A program made the translations under genes and the position numbers. DNA of 64,000 nt, taken from contig NZ_JAPEPO010000001.1 of assembly GCF_026340095.1 (NCBI RefSeq), forward strand, positions 7,646,501 through 7,710,500, given 5' to 3'. How positions within the stretch are numbered: position 1 is the stretch's first letter; each line of letters starts with the position of its first letter. A model generated the notes under the pieces. That model saw only the letters and a program-made list of their open reading frames with translations, was not told the origin of the DNA and did not search any database. The DNA is from Streptomyces sp. NBC_01446 (GTDB taxonomy: Bacteria > Actinomycetota > Actinomycetes > Streptomycetales > Streptomycetaceae). Shown one piece after another: positions 1 through 7,354 of this stretch.

Positions 1-314
1 GTGTCGTGCCAGAAGTCCGTGTCCTTCGCGAGCAGCCGGATCACTCGCTTGATCTGCGGCCACCCGGCTCGCAGCCGCTTGTTGTAGCCGGGATCCTGCG
101 GGATGAACGGGAACAGGTGCCGGTAATGCTTGCGCGCGTGGCGCAGCCAGCGGGCCTCGCAGTGGAAGCCGAGCATCGCCTGCATGACCGCCAGACACAG
201 CAACTCCGAGTGACTGAGCTTTGCCGGCCGCCCGGGCAACCGGGCGATACCGGCCCACTCGTCATCGATCTTTACGTAGAGTGCGGTCACGAGGGTGTCC
301 AGGTTCGTCGTCAC
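1..314 (-). CDS. IS982-type transposase, N-terminal part, cut by window edge
   Basis: Reading leftwards from a GTG at 314 there are 104 codons without a stop before the sequence ends. The product starts VTTNLDTLVTALYVKID and includes GRPAKLSHSELL and LFPFIPQDPGYNKRL, a pattern I know from the N-terminal domain of IS982-family transposases in Streptomyces. These enzymes cut and join the ends of their own insertion sequence by DDE chemistry. The catalytic part lies outside the window, so I cannot tell whether the gene is complete. No terminal repeat was identified to its right. The family call rests on recalled similarity. Confidence 0.7.
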   Translation of the reverse strand, partial: MTTNLDTLVTALYVKIDDEWAGIARLPGRPAKLSHSELLCLAVMQAMLGFHCEARWLRHARKHYRHLFPFIPQDPGYNKRLRAGWPQIKRVIRLLAKDTDFWHD

Positions 315-615
315 AAACGATCATGGACACCCTCTCCTCATGCCCGCAGGCATTCGGAAAGACTCGTCTAGGCCAGGTGGGGACTCCACCGGTACCGCAC
401 TTGACACGCGAGCCCAGCATCGCTTCTCGGCCTGGAATACGGGAACACGGCGGTGCCAAGACGCCCACCAGGGGCGATGTCACCGGCCTCGTCACTGCGG
501 AGGAGTACCAGCGGCTCGGCGCCTTCATGAATCGGTCCGGCGGTTGGGGCACCGACGCCGCGCAGACATCGACGACCGCGGGCCCGAAGGCGAACGACGA
601 CGCGCTCGGCCCCAG

Positions 616-819
616 GTCGAACTGCCGGGCGAGGAGGAACCGCTGCCGCTGTGCCGCCTGCGCTTCACCGGCGTCCTGCACACCTGGGGCTTCGCCCTCT
701 ACCTCGCCAGCCGAGGCAAGTACGAGGACAACTTCCTGCCCACCGGACTGCCCTTCGGCTCACCCGAAGACGCCCTGGACTGCGCCTGCGGCTTTTACCT
801 CGGCGACCCGACACCCTGA
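616..819 (+). pseudogene. C-terminal remnant of a small hypothetical protein
   Basis: The last 65 or so codons before a stop at 819 look coding: the translation includes PLPLCRLRFTGVLHTWGFAL, LPTGLPFGSPEDALDCACG and FYLGDP, a pattern I associate with small Streptomyces proteins of unknown function. Upstream the frame runs into unconvincing sequence, and a second plausible stretch (TAEEYQRLGAFMNR, near 500-540) lies in another frame, so the 5' end appears lost or frameshifted. No start codon with a ribosome binding site was found. Function unknown. Confidence 0.4.
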
Positions 820-977
820 TCAACACCCCTCCACGAACTTGCGCGGGGCAGCACTAGGGGGCGGGTGGGGTGGGCCACTTGGAACGCCGTGATGCCGCGG
901 CGCACGGACCCAGAGGTGGACGGGCTGGAAGTCCCGGACCAGCTCGTCGGGCGGCGGTTGGCAGCGTGCCGGTCCGG

Positions 978-1529
978 TCATTCCTCGCCGGGCTCGTCGC
1001 TGAGTACGTACAGCTCTGGCAGATTGACCACGATCGCCTCTTGGGTGGAGCGTGCGATCACGACGACCGCCTCCTCGCCGGGGCTCGGGTTTTCCTCGCG
1101 GTGGGGGACGAACGGCGGTACGAAGATGTAGTCGCCCGGGGACGTGCGGATGCGGATCTCCTGCGGCGTACCGCTCGAGTCGTCCAGGAACACGAATTCC
1201 GGGTGGCCCTTCACCACATGGATCGCGGTCTCGGACTCCCCGTGGTGATGATTGGACGAGGCGGTCTGCGCCGCGACATGGGTCTGTCCCATCCAGATCC
1301 GCTGGGATCCGACGCCCGATCCGCTGATCGCGGCGAAGCGCCGCATCCCGCCCGTCTGCGCCGTGTCACCGTCGAGCGCATCGGCCCGGATGTGGTGGAG
1401 CCGGGCGTGCAGGGGGAGTTTGCTGTCCGCGTCACCGGCACCATGGTCGTGATCAGGGAGATCGGGGTGGAATGCGTCGCGCTCGGCGTCCGGAGCGTCG
1501 TCGGGCTGGGGCGTGGTGTGCGGGGCCAT
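978..1529 (-). CDS. Cupin-domain protein
   Basis: A 183-residue protein with a single cupin beta-barrel in its second half. SNHHHGESETAIHVVKG gives the first metal-binding motif (three histidines and a glutamate) and FVPPFVPHREENP the second. The start at 1529 gives a product that begins MAPHTTPQPDD; upstream codons in frame overlap the divergent regulator. The gene diverges from the Rrf2-type gene at 1722, and the 192-base gap holds a dyad symmetry (1626-1649), so the two may be controlled together. Cupins of this kind are small metal-dependent dioxygenases, isomerases or sensory proteins; I cannot assign a substrate. A role linked to the sulfur operon downstream is only suggested by position. 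Confidence 0.75.
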   Translation of the reverse strand: MAPHTTPQPDDAPDAERDAFHPDLPDHDHGAGDADSKLPLHARLHHIRADALDGDTAQTGGMRRFAAISGSGVGSQRIWMGQTHVAAQTASSNHHHGESETAIHVVKGHPEFVFLDDSSGTPQEIRIRTSPGDYIFVPPFVPHREENPSPGEEAVVVIARSTQEAIVVNLPELYVLSDEPGEE

Positions 1530-1625
1530 GGGAATCCTGCTCGTCGATGCGGAGGCCGGGTTCCGCCGGAGGATCGCAACGGTGGCGGGCACCAGGTTCT
1601 GGCGCCGACCGTAGAGAGCCCGGCG

Positions 1626-1649
1626 AATGGATGTCAAGATGTGTCCATT
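1626..1649. promoter_or_regulatory. Candidate Rrf2 operator between cupin and regulator genes
   Basis: Half-sites AATGGA and TCCATT form a perfect inverted repeat separated by 12 bases, lying in the divergent intergenic region. The ten bases GTGTCCATTG at 1641-1650 recur exactly at 3203-3212, just upstream of the leader peptide of the sulfur operon. A shared dyad next to a regulator and its likely target is what an autoregulated operator looks like, but binding is inferred. Confidence 0.45.
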
Positions 1650-1721
1650 GCCGCCGAGCAGCCCGTTTACGGCTGTCGGGGGCCCATGACGCTGGATGCA
1701 ACCCTCGGGGAGACGGTGCAG

Positions 1722-2156
1722 ATGCAGATCTCGGCGAAGGCGGACTACGCGGTGCGGGCGCTCGTCGAACTGGCCGCGGACAGCGGTAGGCCGCTCACTT
1801 GTGAAGGCATTGCGTCCGCGCAGGACATCCCCTTCCGCTTCCTCAAATCGGTGTTCCGGGACATGCGTCAGGCCGGCCTTGTGCGCAGTCAGCGTGGCTG
1901 CGAGGGCGGCTACTGGATAGGCCGCGACGCGACGACGATCACGGTCGCACAAGTCATGACCGCCGTCGACGGCGAGTTCCTGACGCTGCGGGGAGAGCGT
2001 CCCGACTCGCTCGACTACCCTGGCTCCGCGCGCCTGGTGCCGGAGCTGTGGCGGTCGTTGGAGGCCGCGGCGCAGGCGGTGCTCGGGCGGATGACCATTG
2101 CCGAACTGGCCGAGGCGGCCCAGACGTCGGCGCCCGCTTCGGCGGTCTCGGCATGA
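1722..2156 (+). CDS. Rrf2-family transcriptional regulator
   Basis: 144 residues starting MQISAKADYAVRAL, the usual N-terminus of Rrf2 regulators, with a winged helix through about residue 65 (CEGIASAQDIPFRFLKSVFR, then GLVRSQRGCEGGYW). The ATG at 1722 is chosen because it gives the family N-terminus and is preceded by GGGGAG at 1707-1712. The three clustered cysteines that bind an iron-sulfur cluster in IscR/NsrR-type members are absent, so it probably senses a small molecule or a partner protein. CymR, an Rrf2 member in Bacillus, represses cysteine-related genes, which makes this a reasonable candidate repressor of the adjacent sulfur operon. Its stop overlaps the start of the DsbA-like gene. 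Confidence 0.85.
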   Translation: MQISAKADYAVRALVELAADSGRPLTCEGIASAQDIPFRFLKSVFRDMRQAGLVRSQRGCEGGYWIGRDATTITVAQVMTAVDGEFLTLRGERPDSLDYPGSARLVPELWRSLEAAAQAVLGRMTIAELAEAAQTSAPASAVSA

Positions 2157-3160
2157 CGGGCGCAACGGGACCGTTCCGCCCCGATGGCTGCGTGGTCCAT
2201 GCCGACGGCCAGGACACCGCCGAAGTCGGCGCCCATGTCGGCGTCGAGGAGGCCACCGATCCCGCCGCCCATCTCACCGTCACCGAATTCACCGATCCTG
2301 CCTGCCCCTGGGCCTGGGGATCCGAGCCGGCCTTCCGCCTCCTGCGGCACTCCCTCGGCCTGCGTGTGCGCTGGCGCAGGGTGTTCGGGATCCTTTTCGA
2401 CGAGGACGACGACCCGGCTCCCGATCCTGACGCCGAGGCCCGCTGGTACGAGCGGTTCATCGCCGACGTCGCGGTGCACACCCGTGCCCCGTACGCCCGG
2501 CGGCTGCACCGGCTGACCCGTACCAGCTGGCCCGCCTCGCTCGCTGCGAAAGCCTCGGCCGAACAGGGTGCTGACCTGGCGGAGCATGTCCTGCGTCGGC
2601 TGCGCGAAAGCACCTTCGTCCTCGGGACGCCCGCCGACTCGTACGCAGGTGTGCGCGATGTCGTACGCGGGGTCCCCGGCCTCGACCTCGACCGGCTCCT
2701 CGACGGCATGGCGGCTGCCAGCACCTGGGACGCGGTACGCGCCGACCGGGCACGGACGCGCCGGCCGATCGCGCAGGTGCTGGAACTTGAAGGGGCCGGT
2801 CCACACCCGGGACGGGCCAAGGAGCTGGGCGACGGGCGGCGTTACGCCCTGCCGACGGTCCTGTTCGACGGCCCGGGCGGCCAGGTTTGCGTCCCGGGCT
2901 GGCAGCCGGTGGAGTCCTACTTCGAAGGGGCCCGTACGGTGGCGGCTGCGCCGCTACCGGGTCCGGCCCGGCTGTCCGCCCGAGACGCACTTGAACAGTG
3001 GCGGACCCTGACCGGACCCGAACTCGCCGTGCTCACCGGGGCGTCGCAGCCACCGGCCGGAGCCGCCCGGCTCGACACAGGCAACGGACCGCTGTGGTTG
3101 CACCCCGATGAGGCCAACTCGTACCCGGCCATCGCCGAGTTGAGCCGTCAGCCTGAGTGA
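2153..3160 (+). CDS. DsbA/FrnE-like thioredoxin-fold protein
   Basis: 335 residues, translationally coupled to the Rrf2 gene by ATGA at 2153-2156. After about 40 residues comes TVTEFTDPACPWAWGSEPAF, the first strand and active-site loop of DsbA/FrnE-type thioredoxin folds; the middle is helical and LPTVLFDGPGG near residue 245 gives the cis-proline loop. The active site reads CPWAW instead of CPWC, so the second redox cysteine is missing. It may work as a monothiol isomerase or transferase-like protein. No signal peptide is seen, so it is cytoplasmic. The last 60 residues (LARDALEQWRTLTGPELAVL-like region) form an extra domain I do not recognise. Coupling to the regulator suggests a role in thiol or sulfur status. 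Confidence 0.75.
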   Translation: MTGATGPFRPDGCVVHADGQDTAEVGAHVGVEEATDPAAHLTVTEFTDPACPWAWGSEPAFRLLRHSLGLRVRWRRVFGILFDEDDDPAPDPDAEARWYERFIADVAVHTRAPYARRLHRLTRTSWPASLAAKASAEQGADLAEHVLRRLRESTFVLGTPADSYAGVRDVVRGVPGLDLDRLLDGMAAASTWDAVRADRARTRRPIAQVLELEGAGPHPGRAKELGDGRRYALPTVLFDGPGGQVCVPGWQPVESYFEGARTVAAAPLPGPARLSARDALEQWRTLTGPELAVLTGASQPPAGAARLDTGNGPLWLHPDEANSYPAIAELSRQPE

Positions 3161-3186
3161 AAGTGCAGGTCGGCAGGGTCTCGACG

Positions 3187-3212
3187 AATGAGACACCTTG
3201 AGGTGTCCATTG
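3187..3212. promoter_or_regulatory. Candidate operator upstream of the sulfur leader peptide
   Basis: GACACCT (3192-3198) and AGGTGTC (3201-3207) are perfect inverted halves around TG, extended on the outside by AATG and CATT offset by one base. It shares GTGTCCATTG with the dyad at 1626-1649 and lies 25 bases before the leader-peptide start, a position suited to repression by the Rrf2 protein. Inference from symmetry and repetition only. Confidence 0.45.
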
Positions 3213-3236
3213 ACAGGGAGAGGCGGGGGCAAGAAG

Positions 3237-3320
3237 ATGACGGGCATGCATCTGATGCACCCCGGCGTGGTCTGCCGTTACGTGGACTATCGACGCACCT
3301 CCAGCGCACTCTGTCGCTGA
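3237..3320 (+). CDS. Cysteine-containing leader peptide (27 aa)
   Basis: ATG at 3237, TGA at 3318-3320. The peptide starts MTGMHLMHPGVVCRYVDY and ends RRTSSALCR. The ending Arg-Arg-X-Ser-Ser-Ala-Leu-Cys-Arg is, from memory, the hallmark of short leader peptides found in actinobacteria ahead of sulfur-assimilation genes; cysteine-codon-dependent attenuation by short leaders has been shown in mycobacteria. The gene is too short for ordinary ORF callers. It is followed by a 445-base leader with a nested hairpin (3408-3465) before the binding-protein gene. Cysteine shortage would stall the ribosome near the two Cys codons (residues 13 and 26) and change downstream expression. Confidence 0.75.
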   Translation: MTGMHLMHPGVVCRYVDYRRTSSALCR

Positions 3321-3407
3321 CCCGACCGCCGACGCGGCCTCTCGTGGCCCGCGGCGCTCCGGCTCGGCAGGTGACTTCGGCGTCGTCATCACGGTGAAAT
3401 GCCGCCG

Positions 3408-3465
3408 GGCTCAGGGTGCCCAGTCAGGCCTGGTCCGGTGGCGGACCAGCCACTGAGTCTGAGCC
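3408..3465 (+). promoter_or_regulatory. Nested hairpin in the long leader of the sulfur operon
   Basis: Between the leader peptide and the first transporter gene (3321-3765, no convincing gene) lies a two-tier stem. The inner stem is TGGTCCG (3431-3437), loop GTGG, CGGACCA (3442-3448). The outer stem is GGCTCAG (3408-3414) with CTGAGCC (3459-3465). No T-run follows, so any termination would be of the Rho-assisted type or the stem may act through processing. Its place, 90 bases after the leader stop, fits an attenuator whose folding depends on leader translation. Confidence 0.45.
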
Positions 3466-3765
3466 GCTGATACGCCGATCCCTTCGCAGTGCCGGGCAGT
3501 CTTTGCGACGTCCTGACGGCTGCACCGGGCGTATGGCACCTCGTCCTCCGCCGTGTCCCGCGGCGCCTCGGCTTCCCGTGCAGCGCCGCACGCCGCCATG
3601 GCCCGCCCAGCGGTCGCCCGACCAGCCGGGCTTTCCCTTGGTTGCTCAACTTTCTTCCTTCCACACCACGTTCGCCCGGTCGTCCTGCCTCGACCTGGCG
3701 CTTACGGCCGCCCCGTCCGCGTACCCGCCGAGGTCCGGCACGGCCGAGAAAGGTGGCGTACACCC

Positions 3766-5337
3766 ATGTCGAACCTTCGTACCCCTGACGCCGAACGCCG
3801 GACCGTACCCCTTCGCACCGCACTGAACCGGCGGTCCTTCCTCGGACTGTCGCTCGGTGCGGGCGCAGCGCTCACCCTCTCCGCGTGCGGCGGCGGCTCC
3901 TCGTCCGCGGCCGGTGGTGCCACCTCCACCCTCAAGTGGGGCTGGGCACTGCCCACGTCCTGGGACCCGCTCACCTCGTCCGCCGGCTGGGACGTGCACT
4001 CGCTCTCGCTCGTCTACGCCGGACTGACCAAACTCGACGAGAAGGGCGACGCGGTCCCCGCACTCGCCACTGCGTGGCGCTACAACACCGAAGGCACGCT
4101 CGTCACCTTCACCCTGCGCAAGGGAGCGACGTTCAGCGACGGCACATCGATCGACGCCACCGCCGTGAAGAAGAGCATCGAGCGCGGCCGCGACGACCCG
4201 AAGTCGCTCATCGCCTCCCAGCTCATCGGCGTGCGGCAGGTCACCGCCGTCGATCCACAGACCGTTGAACTACGGCTCGCGGAACCGGACTTCCAGATAC
4301 CCGCCCTCCTCGCGGGGAAGACCGGCATGGTCGTCAACCCCAAGGTCTTCGAAAATGACGCCGCGAGCATCGCCACGAAACCCGCGGGCTCGGGGCCATA
4401 CACGCTCGTCAGTTACGTCCAGAACTCCAAGGCCGTCCTGCGCCGTAACCCGAACTACTGGGACGCGGACCGGATCAAGGTCGAGCACTTCGAGCTCTAT
4501 CCGCTGCCCGAGCCGTCCACGGTCGTCGCCTCGCTCAAGTCCGGGCAGTACAACGTGGCGCAGATACCCGGTAGCCAGGTCGAGGCGGCGCGTGCCGCGG
4601 GCCTGGAAGTGCAGGTCATCCCATCGATGGTGGTGGCTGTCCTCGATGTGCACATCGGCAAGGAGCCCTTCACGGATCCCGATGTCGCGCTCGCCCTCAA
4701 ATACGCCATCGACCGCGAGGAACTCCTCAAGACCGCCGCGTTCGGGCACGGCGAAGTCACCCGCCAACCCTTCCCCAAGGGATACGCGGGCCATGACGAC
4801 GCGCTCGACAAACTCTTCCCGTACGACCCCGAGAAGGCGAAGGAACTCCTCGCCAAGGCTGGTCACGCGAACGGCCTGGAGATCACCCTGGCCACCCAGA
4901 AGGCCGAAGGCGTACCGGAACTGATCCAGGCCCAGCTGAGGAAGGTCGGGATCACCGCGAAGATCGAGTCCATTCCCGCCGCCCAGGCCACCCAGATCGT
5001 CTACATCCAGCGCAGCAAGGCGCTGTACGTCGACCAGTTCGCGGGCCGCGACGCCGCGACCCAGGCCTTCCAGGTGCTGTTCGGCAAGGAAGGGCTGATG
5101 AACCCCGGACGCACCACGTCTCCCGAACTGGAGAAGGCACTCGACGAGGTGCGCCGCACCCCCCTCGACGCCCCCGAGTACCCGGCAGCACTCCAGAAGG
5201 CCACCGGTATCGCAGTCAGAACCATGCCGAACGTCTTTCTTTACACCGTGCCGCGCATCCTCGCGCGCAACCCCAAGGTCTCGGCGATCCCCGCCTACAC
5301 CGTCGTCCAGCGGTTCGATGGGGTCACGGTCTCATGA
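3766..5337 (+). CDS. ABC transporter family-5 substrate-binding lipoprotein
   Basis: 523 residues. The ATG at 3766 follows GAAAGGTGG. The N-terminus has a twin-arginine lipoprotein signal (RRSFLGLSLGAGAAL, then LSACGGG), so it is exported by Tat and anchored outside the membrane. The body is a solute-binding protein of family 5, the peptide/nickel type, with the usual LVYAGLTKLDEKGDAVPALA region, VTFTLRKGATFSDG, and SGPYTLVSY. Members of this family also carry non-peptide cargo. As first gene of an operon with organosulfur monooxygenases and a cysteine-type leader peptide, it probably captures a sulfur-containing organic molecule. It overlaps the next gene by ATGA. Confidence 0.9.
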   Translation: MSNLRTPDAERRTVPLRTALNRRSFLGLSLGAGAALTLSACGGGSSSAAGGATSTLKWGWALPTSWDPLTSSAGWDVHSLSLVYAGLTKLDEKGDAVPALATAWRYNTEGTLVTFTLRKGATFSDGTSIDATAVKKSIERGRDDPKSLIASQLIGVRQVTAVDPQTVELRLAEPDFQIPALLAGKTGMVVNPKVFENDAASIATKPAGSGPYTLVSYVQNSKAVLRRNPNYWDADRIKVEHFELYPLPEPSTVVASLKSGQYNVAQIPGSQVEAARAAGLEVQVIPSMVVAVLDVHIGKEPFTDPDVALALKYAIDREELLKTAAFGHGEVTRQPFPKGYAGHDDALDKLFPYDPEKAKELLAKAGHANGLEITLATQKAEGVPELIQAQLRKVGITAKIESIPAAQATQIVYIQRSKALYVDQFAGRDAATQAFQVLFGKEGLMNPGRTTSPELEKALDEVRRTPLDAPEYPAALQKATGIAVRTMPNVFLYTVPRILARNPKVSAIPAYTVVQRFDGVTVS

Positions 5338-6422
5338 CCGCCCCCGCCTCCACCTCCGTACTGCCTCCACCGCGCAAGGGGGCGTGGCTCATCCCGCTGG
5401 CCCGACGGCTGGGCGCCGCACCCCGCCCCCTTGGCCGGGTACTCACCACTACCGTCACGGTCTTCCTCCTGGCCTCGCTCCTCACCTTCGCGCTCGGAGC
5501 TCTGTCCGAGGCCAACCCGGCGGCCGCCGTCCTCGGCGACCTTGCTACACCGGCCGACATCGCCCGCATGGAGGCACAGTTCGGTCTGGACCGCCCCCTG
5601 TACGCCCAGTATCTGAGCTGGCTCAGCCATGCGATCGGCGGTGATCTGGGAGTGTCCTGGTTCACCGGCGTACCAGTCGCCGACAGCGTCGCCGAGGCCC
5701 TGCCCGTCGATCTGTCCATCGCCGGGCTCGCGCTGCTGCTCGCCGTGTTCATCGGCGGTGGCGCGGGCATCGCCGCCGCACTCAACAACGGCGGGCGCAT
5801 CGACCGTACGGTCACACTGATCTGCTCGGTCCTTGCCACCCTGCCGCCGTTCCTCATCGGCATCGTGCTCATCGTCGTGTTCGCCGTCCAGCTCGGCGCA
5901 CTGCCCACCGGGGGGTACATCCCGATCGGCGAGAACCCGGGGCAGTGGCTGCGTTATGCGATTCTTCCCGCGTTCGCTCTCAGCCTGGACGCCGCTGCCT
6001 CCCTCGCCCGCCAGCTGCGTACCTCGCTCGTCGGCGCCTTGCGCGAGAACTACGTGACCGGCGCGCAGATGCGCGGTTTCTCGGCCCGGCGGGTGCTGTT
6101 CGGACATGTGCTGCGCAATGCCGCGGGCCCCGCGCTCTCCGTCCTCGGCATGAGCGTTCCTCTGATACTCGGCGGCGCTGTAGTCACCGAGAAGATCTTC
6201 AATCTGCCGGGGATCGCCCAGCTCTCCCTCCAATCAGCCGAGCAGCACGACATTCCGGTCATCCAGGGCACGTTGCTCGTGACCATCTGTGTCGTCCTCG
6301 TGGCCAACATCGCCGTCAACGCGGCACTCGCCGCCCTGAATCCGGCGGCCCGACGGCCGGCCGGAACACGTACCGGAGCCGGGGACGTCACGGCGTCCTC
6401 GGGTGAGGGGGGCACGCGATGA
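5334..6422 (+). CDS. ABC transporter permease, DppB-like
   Basis: 362 residues with about six membrane segments. An N-terminal arm of 35 residues precedes the first helix (VLTTTVTVFLLASLLTFAL). A periplasmic loop carrying ARMEAQFGLDRPLYAQYLSW is typical of DppB/OppB proteins, and the cytoplasmic EAA-type loop reads RTSLVGALRENYVTGAQMRG. It is translated together with the binding protein (ATGA overlap) and with the second permease (GATGA). It forms half of the membrane channel of the family-5 importer. The C-terminal tail after residue 335 is Pro/Ala/Thr-rich and probably unstructured. Confidence 0.9.
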   Translation: MTAPASTSVLPPPRKGAWLIPLARRLGAAPRPLGRVLTTTVTVFLLASLLTFALGALSEANPAAAVLGDLATPADIARMEAQFGLDRPLYAQYLSWLSHAIGGDLGVSWFTGVPVADSVAEALPVDLSIAGLALLLAVFIGGGAGIAAALNNGGRIDRTVTLICSVLATLPPFLIGIVLIVVFAVQLGALPTGGYIPIGENPGQWLRYAILPAFALSLDAAASLARQLRTSLVGALRENYVTGAQMRGFSARRVLFGHVLRNAAGPALSVLGMSVPLILGGAVVTEKIFNLPGIAQLSLQSAEQHDIPVIQGTLLVTICVVLVANIAVNAALAALNPAARRPAGTRTGAGDVTASSGEGGTR

Positions 6423-7354
6423 GGACCCTGCGCCGCGCGTGGCGGCTGCGATCGGCCCGCATCGCCCTCGCCGTCCTCGCTCTGGTCGCCCTGCTGGCCG
6501 TCGCCGGTGGCGCTCTCGCCCCGCACGACCCGCTCGCCCAGCACCCGGCTGACATGCTTCAAGGGCCCAGTGGCCGACATCCGTTCGGTACCGACTACCT
6601 GGGGCGCGACGTCCTCAGCCGACTGCTGGCCGGCACCGGACTCTCGGTCGCGGGCGCGATCGAGGCCGTCGGCTCAGCGATGCTGCTCGGGATCGTGCCC
6701 GGCATCGCGTCCGTCTGGCTCGGCAGGACCGTCGAGTGGACTGCCCAGCGCGCCGCCGACACCTTGATGATCATGCCGTTCACGGTGTTCGCCATTGCCG
6801 TCGTAGGCGCGCTCGGCAACGGAATGCACCAGGCGATGCTCGCTCTCGGCGTGCTCTTCGCACCCTTGTACTTCCGGGTCACGCGGGCTGCTGCCCTCGG
6901 TCTCAAGCAGGCGCAGTACGTGGAGGCCGCCGAGCTCATGGGGGCATCGCGCCGGTGGATCCTGCGCACCCACGTCTGGAGCAAGGTCTTGCCGACCGTG
7001 GCCGTCACCACCGCCCAAGCGGTGGGACAGGCGCTCCTCGTCGTCGCCTCCCTCACCTTCCTCGGGCTAGGGGTGCAGCCACCCGCGCCGACCTGGGGCG
7101 GCATGCTCGCCTCCGACCTCGGCTATCTCGCCCAGCAGCCCTGGGCCCCCCTGATCCCGGGCGTCGCGATCATGATCACCGTCGGGGCGCTGAACATCCT
7201 CGCGGACGCGATCCGTGACAGCTCCGGCGGGCAGGAACAAGCCTCTCCGGCCGAGGCACCGCTCCCCGCGCTCAGTCCGCCCGCCGCCGTCGGCAGCGCA
7301 CTTGCTCCTGTCGTCGCCCCCAAGGAGGTCGAGGACCGTGTCACAACCGGCTGA
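6419..7354 (+). CDS. ABC transporter permease, DppC-like
   Basis: 311 residues. It opens with a basic stretch (RTLRRAWRLRSARIAL), one helix, then the DppC/OppC signature HPFGTDYLGRDVLSRLLAG, and five further membrane segments. The EAA loop is LKQAQYVEAAELMGASRRW. It is the partner of the preceding DppB-like permease. Its last 17 bases overlap the start of the first ATPase gene, whose ribosome binding site (AGGAGG, 7323-7328) lies inside it. The final 45 residues (SSGGQEQASPAEAPLPALS) are an unusual low-complexity tail after the last helix. Confidence 0.9.
   Translation: MRTLRRAWRLRSARIALAVLALVALLAVAGGALAPHDPLAQHPADMLQGPSGRHPFGTDYLGRDVLSRLLAGTGLSVAGAIEAVGSAMLLGIVPGIASVWLGRTVEWTAQRAADTLMIMPFTVFAIAVVGALGNGMHQAMLALGVLFAPLYFRVTRAAALGLKQAQYVEAAELMGASRRWILRTHVWSKVLPTVAVTTAQAVGQALLVVASLTFLGLGVQPPAPTWGGMLASDLGYLAQQPWAPLIPGVAIMITVGALNILADAIRDSSGGQEQASPAEAPLPALSPPAAVGSALAPVVAPKEVEDRVTTG

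Noticed and set aside
870..1721. Long plus-strand open frame upstream of the Rrf2 gene
   Set aside because: It only extends the Rrf2 frame through the antisense of the cupin gene; the translation has no protein character and the Rrf2 family start is at 1722.
1530..2165. Minus-strand extension of the cupin frame
   Set aside because: It is the antisense of the Rrf2 gene; the cupin family N-terminus starts near 1529.
3210..3215. TTGACA as a -35 promoter box for the sulfur operon
   Set aside because: The matching -10 would fall on the leader-peptide start codon, so transcription would begin inside the peptide.
3389..3999. Minus-strand frames over the sulfur operon leader
   Set aside because: Low-complexity Arg/Gly translations without start signals; the region is better explained as untranslated leader.
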